Shown: piece by piece, positions 47,536 through 60,310 of the stretch
Layout of the letters: each line of letters starts with the position of its first letter
Numbering within the stretch: the first letter of the stretch is position 1
Source of the DNA: Marsupella aquatica
Lineage: Eukaryota > Marchantiophyta
DNA: 64,000 nucleotides
Reading direction: 5' to 3'
Assembly (NCBI GenBank): GCA_973895155.1
Contig: OZ316892.1
Location: 30,008,001-30,072,000 of the forward strand
Notes under the pieces: model-generated
What the model was told of the DNA's origin: nothing
Seen by the model: the letters and a program-made list of their open reading frames with translations, nothing else
Databases searched by the model: none
Position numbers and translations under genes: made by a program

Positions 47536-50469
47536 CATTAAGATGTTCCCTACACTGTCCTTTCTATGCTATACACAAACCAGAATCTCCGTTTCTTGAA
47601 AAGAGACTATAAGTCAGACATAAAGCCTAGCCAGCATCTGTAAATTGGCTCTAGAGAATCCATAGTGATTGGACAGAGGTGACATGAATGTGAAAGCGCT
47701 ACCCCTCCCTCTCCAACAATTCAGAACGAAAATCGATCCACCATTCTTTAAATTAGCTCTTATAGAATCCGTCGAGAGACACATATGACATGAATATGAC
47801 AGCGGCCCCCGCCCCCGCTCCCTGTGCTTCCTTGGAGATGAAAAAGAATCACACTTGAAGTTCAAGTCAAGTTCCACACATACGCCGCATAGCAGGAAAT
47901 TCACGCAACCATAAATGTCACACCAGGGTGCTGCAAAAAGAGTTTTCTTTAAAAGTAGGTACGCATAACGTCGAAATCGCCATTGAGTCTCATTACCTGA
48001 AGGCCTTGTACAAAAACAATGGCTGATGTCAATACCAATCAAACCGGACGGTGAAGGATGAACTCTGCAAATCAAACATCTTTGTTAAGAATGCATTCAA
48101 GGTCATTGGATCACATCATAATCCAACAAAATGACATGCATACAAAATTAATCATACCTGGCTGTGGAGTGTTGCCTAAAGCGGCCCATATCCAAAATTT
48201 CCATGGAGTCAGATCCGTCCCCGTGCCGGGAAATAGGGAGCTTAATGGTACAGTTGTGAGAAATATGATTTTAACTGTTTGACAAACGTTCAAATCAGTC
48301 TCTAAGGAGTGCAATCTTGCAGAGCCCTCAAATTTCAAGTCTCATATTTCCTGCGCGACTGAGGAAAGAAAATTCAGTAGGAGAAGGCTCTGTTGGGAAA
48401 ACCTTGCCCGGGCAGAGGAATCTCAGCTCAACGAAACAGTTGGAGGAACCCCTAGGAGCATAGCAGTAGCAGTATCTTCTCCAGGATTCCTTCCTCCTGC
48501 ATTAAGAATTATGAATTGCTGTACTCTTTTAAGAATGATCCCAGCTTTGCCATGCAAACTTGAAAATCAAAACTACAAGGTTTGAGAGTAAAATGTACGA
48601 GAACCATTTCCTTTCAAACCCCAAAGCAACCACCGTCATACCTGCACGTTACTCTCTGAAAAACTTTGGCGCAAGTGCTCTTGTTAATCGCCTCCAAGAA
48701 AGAACCCTTTCCAACCGAATTGTCCTGCATACCAAACGAAAAATTGAGGACATTTCTACATCGAAGAACTTGTGAACAAGTGATGTGGAGAGCGTGTAAG
48801 TAGCAAATTAGGCAGGTTCGACAATTCTTTCAGAACAAGATGTTGAAGCAAGTAGGAACCAAATTAAATTTGGGTTTGATGGGCAATAAAAGAAGCTCAT
48901 AAACGGAAATATCCTTTAAAGTTTGACATGTTAGAAAAAAGAAAGGCAAATGCACATAATTGCAGGCAGCACGAGACGTCATCCAAGAATTGAGCAGGAC
49001 TTAAACCAGGATGGGGCGACGAACAAATATCCCGGGCTGAAAAAGAGATTCTGTCCCGCTTCCTTGGACACTAAGAGTTGAAAAGTATTGTTGCCCAGCA
49101 ATGTAGGGTTGAAACGCAGACGAACATCGAGTATAGCTAGGGCCTTCCTAGGAATTCTCTGCCCAAAGGACATCGCGAGAGGCCGTGTGAAAGTGGTGAC
49201 GCGAACCTAAGAGGGATCACTGGATTCGTCAGCATGCAGCTACACACAGCTCGGTACCGGATCCCCGAGAAGCAACTAAAGCGACATTAAATATTGAGCT
49301 ACGACGAGTAATTCTTATCAGAATTGTGAATTCTACAAGCATTGTTAGCTTGCGACAGCCCGGGATTCGGGATAGCCAGCGGGGATCTCCTTCGTTTCAT
49401 GTAGAGATCTTGGTGGCGAGGAGGAGGAGCACTGAGAAGCGGCACTGTTAAACCTGATCTGTCACTCGAATTTCCTCGCACAAACCTTGATCGTCACTTG
49501 GAATTCAGCTGAACAAAGCCCAGCTAAGGTGAGCCGAACTGCGCTATTCCCAATTCGAACTGCGATTCGGCTGGGGATTGATTGCCAACAGTTTACTCAA
49601 AGCAGTGGTGCCGCTGATCCAATAGAGGTGAAGTAAAAGACGAGATCTGCTAGATGATGTCCTGAGAATTCTCAATAGCCACAACTATGTGCATCACTCG
49701 GAGAAAAGATTCTGTGGTGGTTTGACAGAATACACCACGGCTGTTCAATTGTTTCAAGACCAGATTGACAAGATTGATTGCAGGAGTAGGATAGCGCCCT
49801 GGCAACCCATTCCAAAAATTGACCAGGCCCTTGACCCAGGGGCAGGTCACAATGGCTGAACGAAGTTACATGATTGCTACACAGTGATCACAAAGATGGA
49901 TTCACGATTTGACCAGGCCCTTGGGAGTGTCGGCCATCAAAAATCCAAAAATCGATTAACCTGGTGACTTATCACCCGGTCCGCCTATGCTTATAGGGTA
50001 CCCCCTATGCTAATAGGGCGCCACTAACTAACTAGGGTAGCCACAAAACCTACACAAACCCTACACAATGCTGTTTTTATAAACCCCAACATTTTATTGG
50101 ATGATGAATGAATTGTGTTTGAGCTTAATTGTTAGATGTGATCTGTTGTTTAACCTAGCTAGCTTTTTGAACCCTAATACTTAATCTCCTAACTCTCAAT
50201 CTTATATACTCAAAAAATTTACATTTGGTAACTTTCCATAAATCATTTCTTGGTGTAGGTTGGAAGGAGAGCATTTTTTTCTCTCCTTCTTCACATGTAT
50301 TCTCAATGCTATGGATCCTTTAGGAGTTTCTCCACTCATGATGTCCCATGGGTGTAGAGTCTGATTGAGAGTCTATCTCATGTTCCGCATTTGTTGTCTA
50401 GTTTGAACCAACTATTTCTTACAAAAGTTGTTTCTTTAATGTTGTACTTGGGTTGGTATAGCCCCTTCA
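47536..50469. other. Intergenic stretch; possible unrecognised exons on the minus strand
   Basis: A diverged ~105-bp duplication lies at about 47645-47850. On the minus strand, a segment ending at a good donor (48160, 'ccag' then 'gtatga') codes a hydrophobic stretch (TPWKFWIWAALGNTP), and 49481-49380 starts with an ATG frame (TVPLLSAPPPRHQ). These could be exons of a membrane-protein gene, but I could not chain them in phase, so none is called. 49850-49650 is open on the minus strand without a recognised motif. Confidence 0.3.
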
Positions 50470-50814
50470 TGTTGAGCATAGACGACAATCGCAACGGCAA
50501 GCCCATGAACCATCCAATGCACAAGAGTCGACACAGAGAGATACGTGATTCACCTCCACATGAGACTACGTCCACGGGAACACACATGAACTTTACTGCA
50601 CTCTAGACCGACCGGCCATACCAAGCATCCACAACGCAAGCTCTCTCTATCTCTCAACTAGCACTGTAACAATGAGCTTGAGTTCTCACTCTCCAAGAAA
50701 ACACCGTTTGGTTATAGAGTGTGCACAACATGACTAACCTAACCAACTCTGTGACTAAAGTTAGCCTTAACTACGGTACAGTCGTAACTCTAGACCTAAG
50801 AGTAAATCCCAACA
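50470..50814 (-). mobile_element. Solo LTR, same family as 11901-12265
   Basis: 345 bp read on the minus strand from TGTTGGGATTTACTC to GTCTATGCTCAACA, flanked by the perfect 5-bp duplication CTTCA (50465-50469 and 50815-50819). Long blocks match the nested solo LTR, for example 'gcttggtatggccggtcgg' and 'gtgttcccgtggacgtag'. The upstream (U3) halves are more diverged. No internal element region is present. Confidence 0.9.
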
Positions 50815-50819
50815 CTTCA

Positions 50820-52559
50820 CCTCCCCCTCTTAATTGTTGTTCTTTTCTCCTCTTAGGGTGTTATGCTACCTAAGGCCTCCCAAGGGATAGGAATTGTTTC
50901 CCTCCCTCCTTAGTTGTACTTTTTTACCATCCCTGCATTTCCTTAATTAAATCATGTACCTTCTTCATACTTGGTACTCAAGCCCTGGGTACCGGGTATA
51001 AAACCCTTAATTTTCTCTTGGCAATATGTCCGACACTTCAGTATGAAGTTTCAATCTGGAAACCGTCACCTCTTCCAAAAGAAAACTTCCACCCAAAGTG
51101 ATCAGCTACACGATCACACAATCGTTGATAGTGATCCGATCAGTTGCCCCAATTCAACACAAGAAACACTCTCACCATTGCCCAAGCAGCCAAACATCAA
51201 ACACAAAACTCTAATACTAATTGTAAGAAATTGTTGGCTTAGACTAGACAGCACATGCAAAAACATGAGAAAGAACTGGATCTCATACTCTCGCTCATAC
51301 TACGCCAACCCTCGGGGTCCTCACTTATTATCTTCTGACGATGAGGCGCAAATAATTATATGGTTTTTTTATTGATTTAGCGAAAGACTTTTAAATTTTA
51401 GTGGAAGAATATCATGAATGTTTTAATCCAATTTTGAGAATTATAAGAAGCAGAGTGTAGTTTAAACCAAATGTGTGAATATTCCAAGAATATTATATCA
51501 AGTTAGGGTAAAAAAATCCTTGAAAAAACTTTATTTACTTATGTTCTAGGGTGTTTACTCCCCCAAATCTTTACGCGTGATATGGGACAATCCTTGGATT
51601 GAAGCCCAAGAGACATCAACAAGACACCATGATGGAGAAACTCTTGAAAGATTCATAGTTCGTTGAAAAAGTACATGTGAAGTATGAGGAAGATAATTCT
51701 CTTCCTCCAACCTATACCCCAAGGGGAATGAGATGTGTGGGCCTATTAAACTAAATGGATCTTATCGTAATCTAACCAATTATCAACTAACGTACCCTAG
51801 TAAGACCAAACTAACTCTTGTTGAGAACTTGAGTCAATTCCTAACAACTTGATATCCCCCAAAGTTCAGTCACAAGTAGTCAAATGTAATCCTAAAACCT
51901 AGTCATAAAATGGGGTATTTGCATTATACTTTTTCTCCTTTCATCTTACGTTACACATCGGAGAACATTTCCAAATCCTCCTTCACCATAACTTTTTCCG
52001 CAAATATTTTCTCAAGGTTCAAAGTTCTAGCATAATTCTCGGGGCAATGTTTGAACACAGTAGATATGCAAAGTTCAACCTACGAGAAAACTGTACTTTC
52101 ATAGACACATGAATGAGTTCTTTTCCGAGTCCTTACGTCCCACATATAATGTACTCTTGAGAGTCATTAGTTCTTGCATCACCCATAGCACATGTTCTCA
52201 CCTTTAGCTCCATTGCCACAATTAAACATGCCTTCAACTAGCTTCCGCAGATTAATGTCTAGCAGAAAAAGGTTACTTGTGGCAGAGGACAACTCCCAGG
52301 TGGGAGATACTATCCTGACAAATGGTTTTGTTTTTGGTTTCTTTCAGTTAGGGGGAGGGGACTCTGGGTTGCTAGAAGTGATGTACTATATTCTGGTATT
52401 TAGCAGTAAGATAAACAAAGGGCTGAACCATGTCTAAGTTTGCAATATGAATCATACTAATTGGCTTGGAAAATCCATTATCATTAGTTCACTGATCAGA
52501 TCAATGGAGCAATTAGAACTACTAGATAATGTGATTTGCAGATGTTATTCGAGCTTCGG
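50820..52559. other. AT-rich repeat-derived stretch
   Basis: No recognisable gene. The part at about 51396-51500 resembles, in inverse orientation, the interior of the hAT MITE at 60006-60302 (shared 'tctcaaaattggattaaaa'-like text), but no terminal repeats or target duplication were found. Confidence 0.35.
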
Positions 52560-52890
52560 AGGTTCTACCAATGAGCCTCTAGTCAAAACTGAGGGGTGGA
52601 CTTGGCGATGGAACAAAGCAGATTGAAAAAAAGGATGGAATCTCCAGACCAAAACTTGGGCCCTAATGCTACAACAACACATCACACCTATTGAGCAACT
52701 CAATCAAAGGTGGTTTTCTTTGGATTCTCAAGAGATTTGGAGGAGCCAATGGATACATCTCTTGACTGGTTGGGCCTCTCCTTGCGTCAAACTGGATTTT
52801 TGGAAAGTACTCAACATTGGGTTCTTTCCTAATTAATTTACAAGCTCTCAAGTGGGATGCCAGTGATGCCCGGAAGTGCATAGCTTGAGT
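52560..52890 (+). pseudogene. LINE C-terminal zinc-binding region remnant
   Basis: The plus strand reads WSL-like text RWFSLDSQEIWRSQWIHLL, then GWASPCVKLDFWKVLNIG and a C-x2-C-like end broken by stops. The W-x-S-P-x-VK-x-x-FW-x-x-L pattern is that of the zinc-binding domain found at the C-terminus of plant LINE polymerases. In-frame stops make it a relic. Confidence 0.55.
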
Positions 52891-55789
52891 GGTAGACCTA
52901 GCCACCCAACGCCCTTACCAATCCTAGCACCCTTGCCTTTGTGCCCTTGGTGCCCGAGCGCCTACACAGAACTCTAGGAGCAAGCAAATTTGTACCCTTT
53001 AGCATCTTCGACGACAACTCCCATACGCAGCCGCACGTACTTGCTCCCTAACATGACTGTCGCTCAACATTTTCCCAAACATTCCTCACTATCTGCACAA
53101 GTAACCAAACACCTTGGTAAGTAACCCCATAGGTTTAGGGACTCAAAGACTAGTGTCCCAACTCAAGCTCAACAAACATGGGTAAGTAGGTTAGCGAATA
53201 GAACCTCCCGGCCCGTGTGGCTTTAATTGCCTTAAGGCCAAGCCAAAGCCAACACCCATTGTTTGTCCAGAACAACCCCTCTTTGGATGCCACCGGTGCT
53301 TCCCCACTTCTTATGCGTCATTGGTTGACCGCCCTGCCCCCAAGACATGATCATGGCCCAAGTAGCTAGCTTGTCACAAAGTTTGCCCTAAGCTTGTCCT
53401 AAAACGTCAAGACCAGATTGACCCTGACTCTAGCAACGGTCAACTCCAAGGTTCCCGCTCAACTGAGAGTCTAGGGGCCAAGTGCACTTGGAACTCAACC
53501 TCCATGCCTACTCTGCTTTGTCTCCCCAATGCAAGCTCCTATGGGAAACGAAATGCGGTTTGGCTGCTATTTCAACCGGGGTTTCAACAGGATTTGGCAA
53601 GCGGGCGAGATAGCCCCTGCAAACTCCAAGAACCAATGGCATCCCCAGATCCAACTTATTTCAAGAGGATGTAATCATCCTCAAGAGCTTTCCAACGCAT
53701 CTAGGAAGTCCTCCAACGGACTTCCCATTGAGATGTTATTGTCATTTCTGTTTGACGTTTTCTCTTCATGTCACGATCGCCGCGGCTCACGACTTGGGCT
53801 CGCCCTCGGCTCCCAAGGAGTCACAACTCCCCTCATATATGTTTCTAGGGACCTGCCACCCCAGACTGGCTTTGGTCCCCTATATTTGGCCCTCAACCCG
53901 GACTCCACGCATGGACACACAACTAACTTGCTATGCCCATAACTTCCTAGTTAGATGTCCGTAAGTGGAGTGCCTTAGCCGGTTGTGATCGGGCCGACCC
54001 AATGCTCATGCCTAGGCCCTCAAAACCCGTCGTCAATTGGGGTTCTTGGATGGCTGCACTTGGGCTGCGCTGTATCTTATGCGCCAAACATCCGTTGCGC
54101 ATGAAGTAAACTTCTTTAGCCTTAGGCCCAAGAGGAGCTCTTACTCAAGAAATCATAACTCAAAGTTCGTTTGGGTATCCGGATAGTCCACCCTGAGCCC
54201 GGCCTGTCCCATGACCCAACCAACTCCAAGCTAGTCTAAGTCCTTAGTGTGCATCACTAGCTTAGCGCCTTGCCCTTGCTAGTGCAACGCCTTGTTACCC
54301 ACTAGTCTCCCCATACTTAGTCCCCACCAGATGGCCGTTCCGGAGGCTTGGACAATAGAGGAGCTCGATGTGAGAGTCATCGACGTCAGAGCTAAGTGTT
54401 AGGGTCGCCGAGTTCCGCGACTGCTTGCCAAGGGAACACCACACAACAAAGAACATAAAACATTAGTCACACTAATTGTAGTGCACCTGTCACATTTGAA
54501 TATCAAGCCCATAGAGAGAATCACAACACACAACAGAAGACATAAAACTGAGACTCAGTGTCATTCAGTAGCAACAGGAGAACAACCATGGTTGGAGGGT
54601 AATGGCTCTGGATCTTAGTTCCCAAGGGACAACAATAAGGAATGTGAAACAAGCCTCCCAGGGAAGCATACTCTCCATACAAAGTGAAAATTGCTTGCCA
54701 CCTAATGACACTCTGACTTATCAAACTAGTAAGAGTTCTCCATTACTCTAGTGACAGCCCAAGAGCATTGTAGGGAAACATCTCTCTCGGTACCTGTCCG
54801 ATATTGTAAATAAAGCCTGACTCATCTTCAGAAATTGATTTGACCTACTTTGAGTGGTTTGATAATTATGCTCTTGTGTGCGATCTTGTTTAATACAATT
54901 GTGCTTTCTTTGTAACTTTGATTTGCCTGTACATAGTGTGACTTAACATACTTAATTAGTGTGATTCCTGAAAAAAAAATATAAATGGACACTCATTAGT
55001 GCGAGTCACTCTAATTTTGGTGTCACACTAAGTGTTCACTCACACAAATTATAGTGGACAATGTAGTTGGGACAAAGCAACTCCCATCACTGACGGTTTT
55101 GCAGTTATTTCCTAGGGCTTTTCTCATTAATATTATTTGAACAACCTTTAACTACCTCACCACTAAAGATGTTCTAATTGATAATACAGCCAAATTTTTT
55201 TTGGTATTTACAATATGCCACATTTTTGTATATGGATAACAAGTTCACCTAGGTAACAAGGGTGACCCTAAACCTATGGCATATTTGTAAATGCAACAAA
55301 AAGAAAAAGAATAGAGGACAATATAATTATTGGCAATGTAATTAAAAACTAATTATTTGAATGGATCATTCTTGCCAATCAATCTAGTCTTGAAACAAAT
55401 AAGGGGTAGTGAACTCTGGATGCATTGTCTCAAACAACCACGGAATCTTATTGTAGTTTGCTTTTGAGTCAACTTTTCGCGGATATAGCATACTCATCCT
55501 GGAACATGAAAAGTTATTTTGTCCTCTAGCAAAAAGTTTAAGTTTTTTAGTGAAATACAGGTGATCTAATTTTTTTGTGGCAAATATAAATAGGACATTG
55601 ATTAGGAAGCGTGACATTGAAAAGTTGTGCACAGAAGGAGAGATTTGCTTGCCTGGTGGGACCCCAGGCAAAAGCTTCCGACTTAACCAGACCCACTAAG
55701 TGTGGAACAGGGTCTGGAATCACTCGGTGGGACCCCAAAAAGTATGTTGAAACGGGTATTCTGTGAAAAAACTGGGTTGTCAGGACTTC
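52891..55789. other. Intergenic stretch without a recognisable gene
   Basis: From about 52900 to 54400 the DNA is C-rich and may be old retrotransposon noncoding sequence. From 54400 to 55400 it is AT-rich. A 137-codon frame at 53529-53942 has no family motif and is not called. Confidence 0.35.
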
Positions 55790-56258
55790 TGCAGGCAGCG
55801 GACGCGGGTGAGAGGGGGAAAGAGTGAGGGTGGGGGAGAGGGTAGGGACATCTTGTTCCCTCCCGTTAACCTACTGCCCGTTGAAGGCTCATGGGCAGGG
55901 TGTGACGCCGCCGGTACGGCGGTTAATGAGTGATTCAGTCTAACTGCGCTCGGCACGCGCGTTAGGTGGGTCTTAGGCCGCTATTATTAGCATAACGACA
56001 GTATTTAGGTAATCATTAAGGGTAGGACATCATTAGGCAATAAGGGGGACTTCAGGTTCGGGCTGGCGGCGGGTCGCTATTCGCACACCCGGGTTACGAG
56101 CGTGGAAGGGCCCCTCCCTCGGGTCCGTATAACGAACTTAAGGAAGCGGCCGCTGACGCATGCTGACTCAGACCGGCGGAGTGGCCGGTACACCACAAGC
56201 GTGAGCGGTTCAGCCTATGGGCGTCGAGGAGACGTCGGGGATCGACAAGCCCTCAAAG

Positions 56259-56268
56259 TATAAAAGGG
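56259..56268 (+). promoter_or_regulatory. TATA box of the GC-rich ORF
   Basis: GTATAAAAGG lies about 100 bp upstream of the ATG at 56367, in an otherwise GC-rich region. A start site about 30 bp downstream (near 56290) would give a short leader. Confidence 0.7.
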
Positions 56269-56366
56269 GAGCCAACCCTTTGTAGTGCACCAGTCCATCA
56301 GTCCGCGCGCCAGCTTCGACCCCAGCTCTCTCGTTCTCTCTAGGTCGCCACTACTATCTCCTCTGA

Positions 56367-59021
56367 ATGTCGCACACGATCCTCTCCAGCTCGGCCATTC
56401 GATTCTGGACGCAGTTCCTATCTACCGGAAGGCACTTGGCCGATTCATTGAAACACGCCAACCCGCGCCGATACGAAATCGAACGCGAGTACGAGAGAGC
56501 CATCCGCCTAGCAGGACGACACCACTACGTCCTTAACTTTGACTACCCGTCTCAAAGCGAGCTTTACCGACCAGCAGAGGTATCTGGGTACTTCTTCAAC
56601 GGAGACAAATATATCGGGTTCTGGGAAGCATTGCTTCGGCTTCCGGACGAGGTCTTCAATATCCCGGGTACAATCGACCTGCAACGACATCACTTCGACC
56701 ACATCCCTGCCCAGGTTCGGGCTGTCATTAACGGCGAGTCCAGTACCAACCGTTCGACAAGGGCGTCCGCACTCGCTTCGGAGAACTTCTACCAGCACCT
56801 GCAGAGCTTCATGGGAACTCGGCCATCAACCAACATGACCAACTCAGCCGGGCCCGTACCCGTACCCGTGCCCATGCAACCCCAGCCTCAACCTCAGGCT
56901 CAGCTTCAGCTTCAGCCTCAGCCGCAGCCTAGCCAAACCCCACCACCTATCACCTAGCCAGCACAGGTACGCTCCGTCATCAACGCTGTGGATCTTAGCG
57001 ATGACGACGAGGCTACCCCACCCTTGACCAGGCAGCCCAGAGGAACAAGCGCTCGAGGGGCCGACACTATATCGTCCCCACCCCCTGCTCTGACCCCAGG
57101 AGCGGCCCCAGCAGACAACATGGTGACCGTGGCCGCCCCGGGCCCGTTACCAACCGCAGTAGCACTCCCCAGGCCCGATCGGGAGGATGGGGAAGTATCA
57201 CCTTCCCCGAGTCAGTCACGGGGAAAGAAGAGGAAGGAATCCGCCACTGCATCCGAGTTACCGTTGGCCACGGTAGCCGTAGCCAAGGTGACGATGCACC
57301 GCATGGGGGAAAACGTTCACAACAACATCCTCCATCCCAAGCATGCGGTGTACCTGAAGACTCAGGGATTTGAGCACCTCACCTCTCTCCCCTGGAACAC
57401 TTGCAGGTACTACGGGGAGGACATGACAGAATTCGTCAAGAATTATGACGACGTACGTCAACAGACTCGGCTGCGGGGAAGGAATATGTCCCTCACAAAA
57501 GAACATCTCAAGATGATCTTCGGGTTACCCGAAGGTGACCATCGAGTCGAATCACGGGCTCCCGGGGGCAAGGGGGCCAAGTACCAATCTTCAAGTTTTC
57601 CCTCAGAAGGAGCAGTAGACAACGGGTTCGTGATGAGGACCTGCCTCATGCCCGAGATAGCTGAGCGGCTGGAGTTCCAAAGGTACGCTCTCCACATGAT
57701 GGAACCCCGGGGGGAGATCTCCGCCGCCCAGGTTATCCAGGTCGAGAACTATCGACCTAGGAAATGGGCGTCGTACTTCGCTAAGAAATTCCATGAAGAG
57801 ATGGAGCGACGAAGGAAGACACTGTACATTGGCGGGAAGGCGTATTTCGCTAGCCACATCGAAATCATTCTTGAGTGGTACGCCCGGTTTGATCGACGAA
57901 CCCTTCCCCGCATCAACGTTACAAAGCTGGTCCCAGCTAGGTGGGTTTTTCCGGCATTGGAGAGATGGCCCCAACCCGAGGCCCAAAGTCCAGTGGACAC
58001 GCCAGCTTCACCCACCCCACCTCCACAAATAGTTGTAATCGTAACCGAGGAGGCGCCGGAGGGGTCGGTCGTCGCAACCGTTGATGCGACCCAACTAGTC
58101 GGGCTAAGTACAGAAGTTGGTACGACAGAGGTCTTACCCGAACCCGGGTCTCCCAAGGACCCACCGATGGCAATTCCGGAGAACCGGACATCGCTGCAGG
58201 AGGACACTCCAGCCCCTTCCAACGTTATGTCCCCAGGGCTGGACGTCACTGCCCCGGCCCCTGCGCGTGTTGACGTCTGCCCGTGCCCAAATCCGGACAG
58301 GCACAACTTGGACCACCCGGAACTCTTTGTACAGGGTACGTTTCTGAACGGGCTTCTGGGAGATTTCTCTCATCAAATTGCCCGGGATACCGGGGAGTTC
58401 ATGGCCCGGAAGGTAGCCTGTTTCTTCAATCAGGAGTTGGTTGCCGCCGTAAAGGCAGGTCGGGCCCAGTCGGAGGCCCTTCAGAGGATAGAGCGGTACC
58501 GGGTGGAGTCCGTGTACCTGAAGAACGAAGTGGCAGCTCAAGAGGCTGAGCTTCTGCAACTACGACCCAAGGTTGCAACCGCCGATGAGTTGTTAGCAAA
58601 GGCGTACGCTCTTACCGCCCTAGCCGAACAGGCCAAAGCTGGGAAAGAGGCCGAGATTACACGACTCCGGAACCAGATTGACAGTTTGAAGAAACAAGCT
58701 GTCACCTGGCAGAAAGACCTGGAGGAGGCCGAGGAGCGAGCCCAGCGGGACATGGCGGAGATAGCCACGCTGCAGGCCGAGATGGCGCGGCTCCAAACCG
58801 AGGCCGAGAAGCAGGACCAGCTGGCGGGTAAACTGACGAGCGACGCCCAGCAGCTGGAGGAGGCATGTCAGGAGGCAGCAGAGGAGACGGACGCGGCGAG
58901 GCAAGAGAACGAATCTCTGCTGGACCAGGTCCAGCTCCTCAAAGCGGACAATGATAGGCTTCGAAGGCAGCGGGATGGCCGTTCCCATTCGGGCAGCTCT
59001 GGCAAGCGTGCCAGGCATTAG
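56367..59021 (+). CDS. Unrecognised Pro/Gln-rich coiled-coil protein, one in-frame TAG
   Basis: From ATG 56367 one frame is open to 59021 except for a TAG at 56955-56957. First part, 196 codons: basic N-terminus, a globular region (YVLNFDYPSQSELYRPAEV, YIGFWEALLRLPDEVFNIPG) and a Pro/Gln tail (PVPVPVPMQPQPQPQ). Second part, about 688 codons: acidic/Pro-rich linker, a nuclear-signal-like SRGKKRKES, a globular domain (LTSLPWNTCRYYGEDMTEF, MSLTKEHLKMIFGLP, RKWASYFAKKFHEEMERRR), another Pro-rich linker, and a ~180-residue coiled coil (AEIATLQAEMARLQTEAEK) with basic end SGKRARH. No zinc knuckle, protease or polymerase is present. The layout is gag-like. The TAG may be a recent nonsense change, a readthrough codon or an intron artefact. 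The second frame has no ATG near its start. I cannot name the family. Confidence 0.6.
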
Positions 59022-59997
59022 CGGCGGAGTAGGAATAGATTAGGATTAGGATTGGCTTAGTCAGGCTCTTGGGTCAGGCACCTGCCTTAGGTACAGCAGC
59101 ACTGCCCTGCTGTCCAGCCTGCGTAGATTAGGATCTTCTAATAAGACACAGCCATTTTCCGGCCTAACTGTCAGCTTAGTTAGGACCTTAGTCAGCGAAT
59201 CTTCGGCGAGAGGACGCCCCGTCCCTCGGCTCTTAGTATTTAGTGCACCCCTCGGTAGAGACAGGGGGGTTTTTAGTTTCAGAGTCGGACATCCGCGGGA
59301 TATGCGGGGAGTCCCGACCTCTGGGAATGACAGAGTACCAAGGGGAGGGGGTAGGACTAAGCTCGCCGGGCGAGTGCGGAGCCGGGCTCCGTTGTAGTGT
59401 GCACCCTCGGCCTTGAACCTGTTCATTCCAGGGCTGTCGGGTCAACTAAGTGTACACATATGTTCCCTTTGTAGTAAAATCCTTTCCCATCATTTTCCTT
59501 CGTGTAAATCGAGATTGTATGCATGTGTGCGCATATGTGTGTGGGTTTCTCGTATATGGGTGGCAGCGCCAGGCCGAATGCACTACCCGAGACGTGCACA
59601 GGGTGCAGCCTGCGGGTAAGTGGTTGCGAGCATGGGTTGAGGACCTGTATCATCGAATCCGGATCGAAGGCGGACAGCACGAAGGCTTAGAAGCCCTTAA
59701 GCCGGGGTCGATCCTGCTATCGACTAAGGTACGTTCCGGCGGCGGAACACAAACCATACCTAGGAGGTGTCCGTATTTAGCAGTATGCGCACTTAGCGCT
59801 AGTTTACGAGAATAAGGTGCATTACGTGCTTCCCTTCCTGCCCGAACCCTCAGATTTACGAGGGATGTGCCCGTCTAAGCTGAAGTCTGAGTTAAGGCCG
59901 AAGCCTACGACGTGACACAGGGAGGCACAGGATCTCCCCTGCAAACGTCAAGCCCCTTGGGACCAATGTGCACACATTTTGTGTATACTGTGGGGAG
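59022..59997. other. 3' part of the GC-rich island
   Basis: Mostly noncoding. The plus strand at about 59620-59815 reads protein-like (WVEDLYHRIRIEGGQHEGLE) and could be a short exon or remnant. No polymerase domain of a retroelement follows. Confidence 0.35.
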
Positions 59998-60005
59998 ATC
60001 GAGCG

Positions 60006-60302
60006 CTCAGGGGTCTCACTATATGGGGACCTCCCTATCGCCTGCGACATTTTTAGGCCTCTGACCCCCTAAAATGTAAGAATTTTTTTTAATTTTTTAA
60101 CCCCTATAAAGTTAGAATATTCTTGGAATATTCTAAAAATTGGATTAAAAAGACCCTAATGTTCTTATAAGTCTCAAAATTGAATTTAAAAGACCTTATT
60201 GTTCTTCTACAAAAATTCTTAAGTCTTCCCTTAGAACCAATAAAATGACCCTATCCTTCGTCGCACGTGATATGCCATTTTTGTGGAAGTGAAACCCCCG
60301 AG
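60006..60302. mobile_element. hAT-type MITE (297 bp), copy 2
   Basis: Begins CTCAGGGGTCTCACTATATG and ends GTGAAACCCCCGAG, bounded by a perfect 8-bp duplication ATCGAGCG (59998-60005 and 60303-60310). Read in reverse, its right end matches the left end of 30105-30458, including 'tcacgtgcgacgaag', so both belong to one family. AT-rich, noncoding interior. Confidence 0.88.
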
Positions 60303-60310
60303 ATCGAGCG

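Larger units (their letters stand above)
55790..59990 (+). mobile_element. GC-rich island around an unrecognised long ORF, probably a transposon
   Basis: Base composition changes sharply to GC-rich near 55790 and back near 59990. The island has a TATA-like promoter, one long reading frame and an untranslated-looking tail. I compared the two ends by eye and did not find LTRs or terminal inverted repeats. A transposon is favoured because of the foreign composition and the non-cellular look of the protein, but an intact host gene family is possible. Confidence 0.45.

Noticed and set aside
48145-48310. Exon of a TVP38/DedA-like membrane protein on the minus strand
   Set aside because: A hydrophobic segment before a good donor is suggestive, but the following segment does not continue the fold in any phase.
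51311-51570. Third hAT MITE copy
   Set aside because: A CTCGGGG-like left end and interior similarity exist, but no matching right end or 8-bp duplication.
56955-56987. Programmed stop-codon readthrough at the TAG
   Set aside because: The downstream context (TAG CCA) does not match the strong CARYYA-type readthrough signal, so readthrough is kept only as one possibility.
57749-58559. Minus-strand frames of 185 and 141 codons
   Set aside because: Shadows of the GC-rich plus-strand ORF. High GC keeps all frames open.
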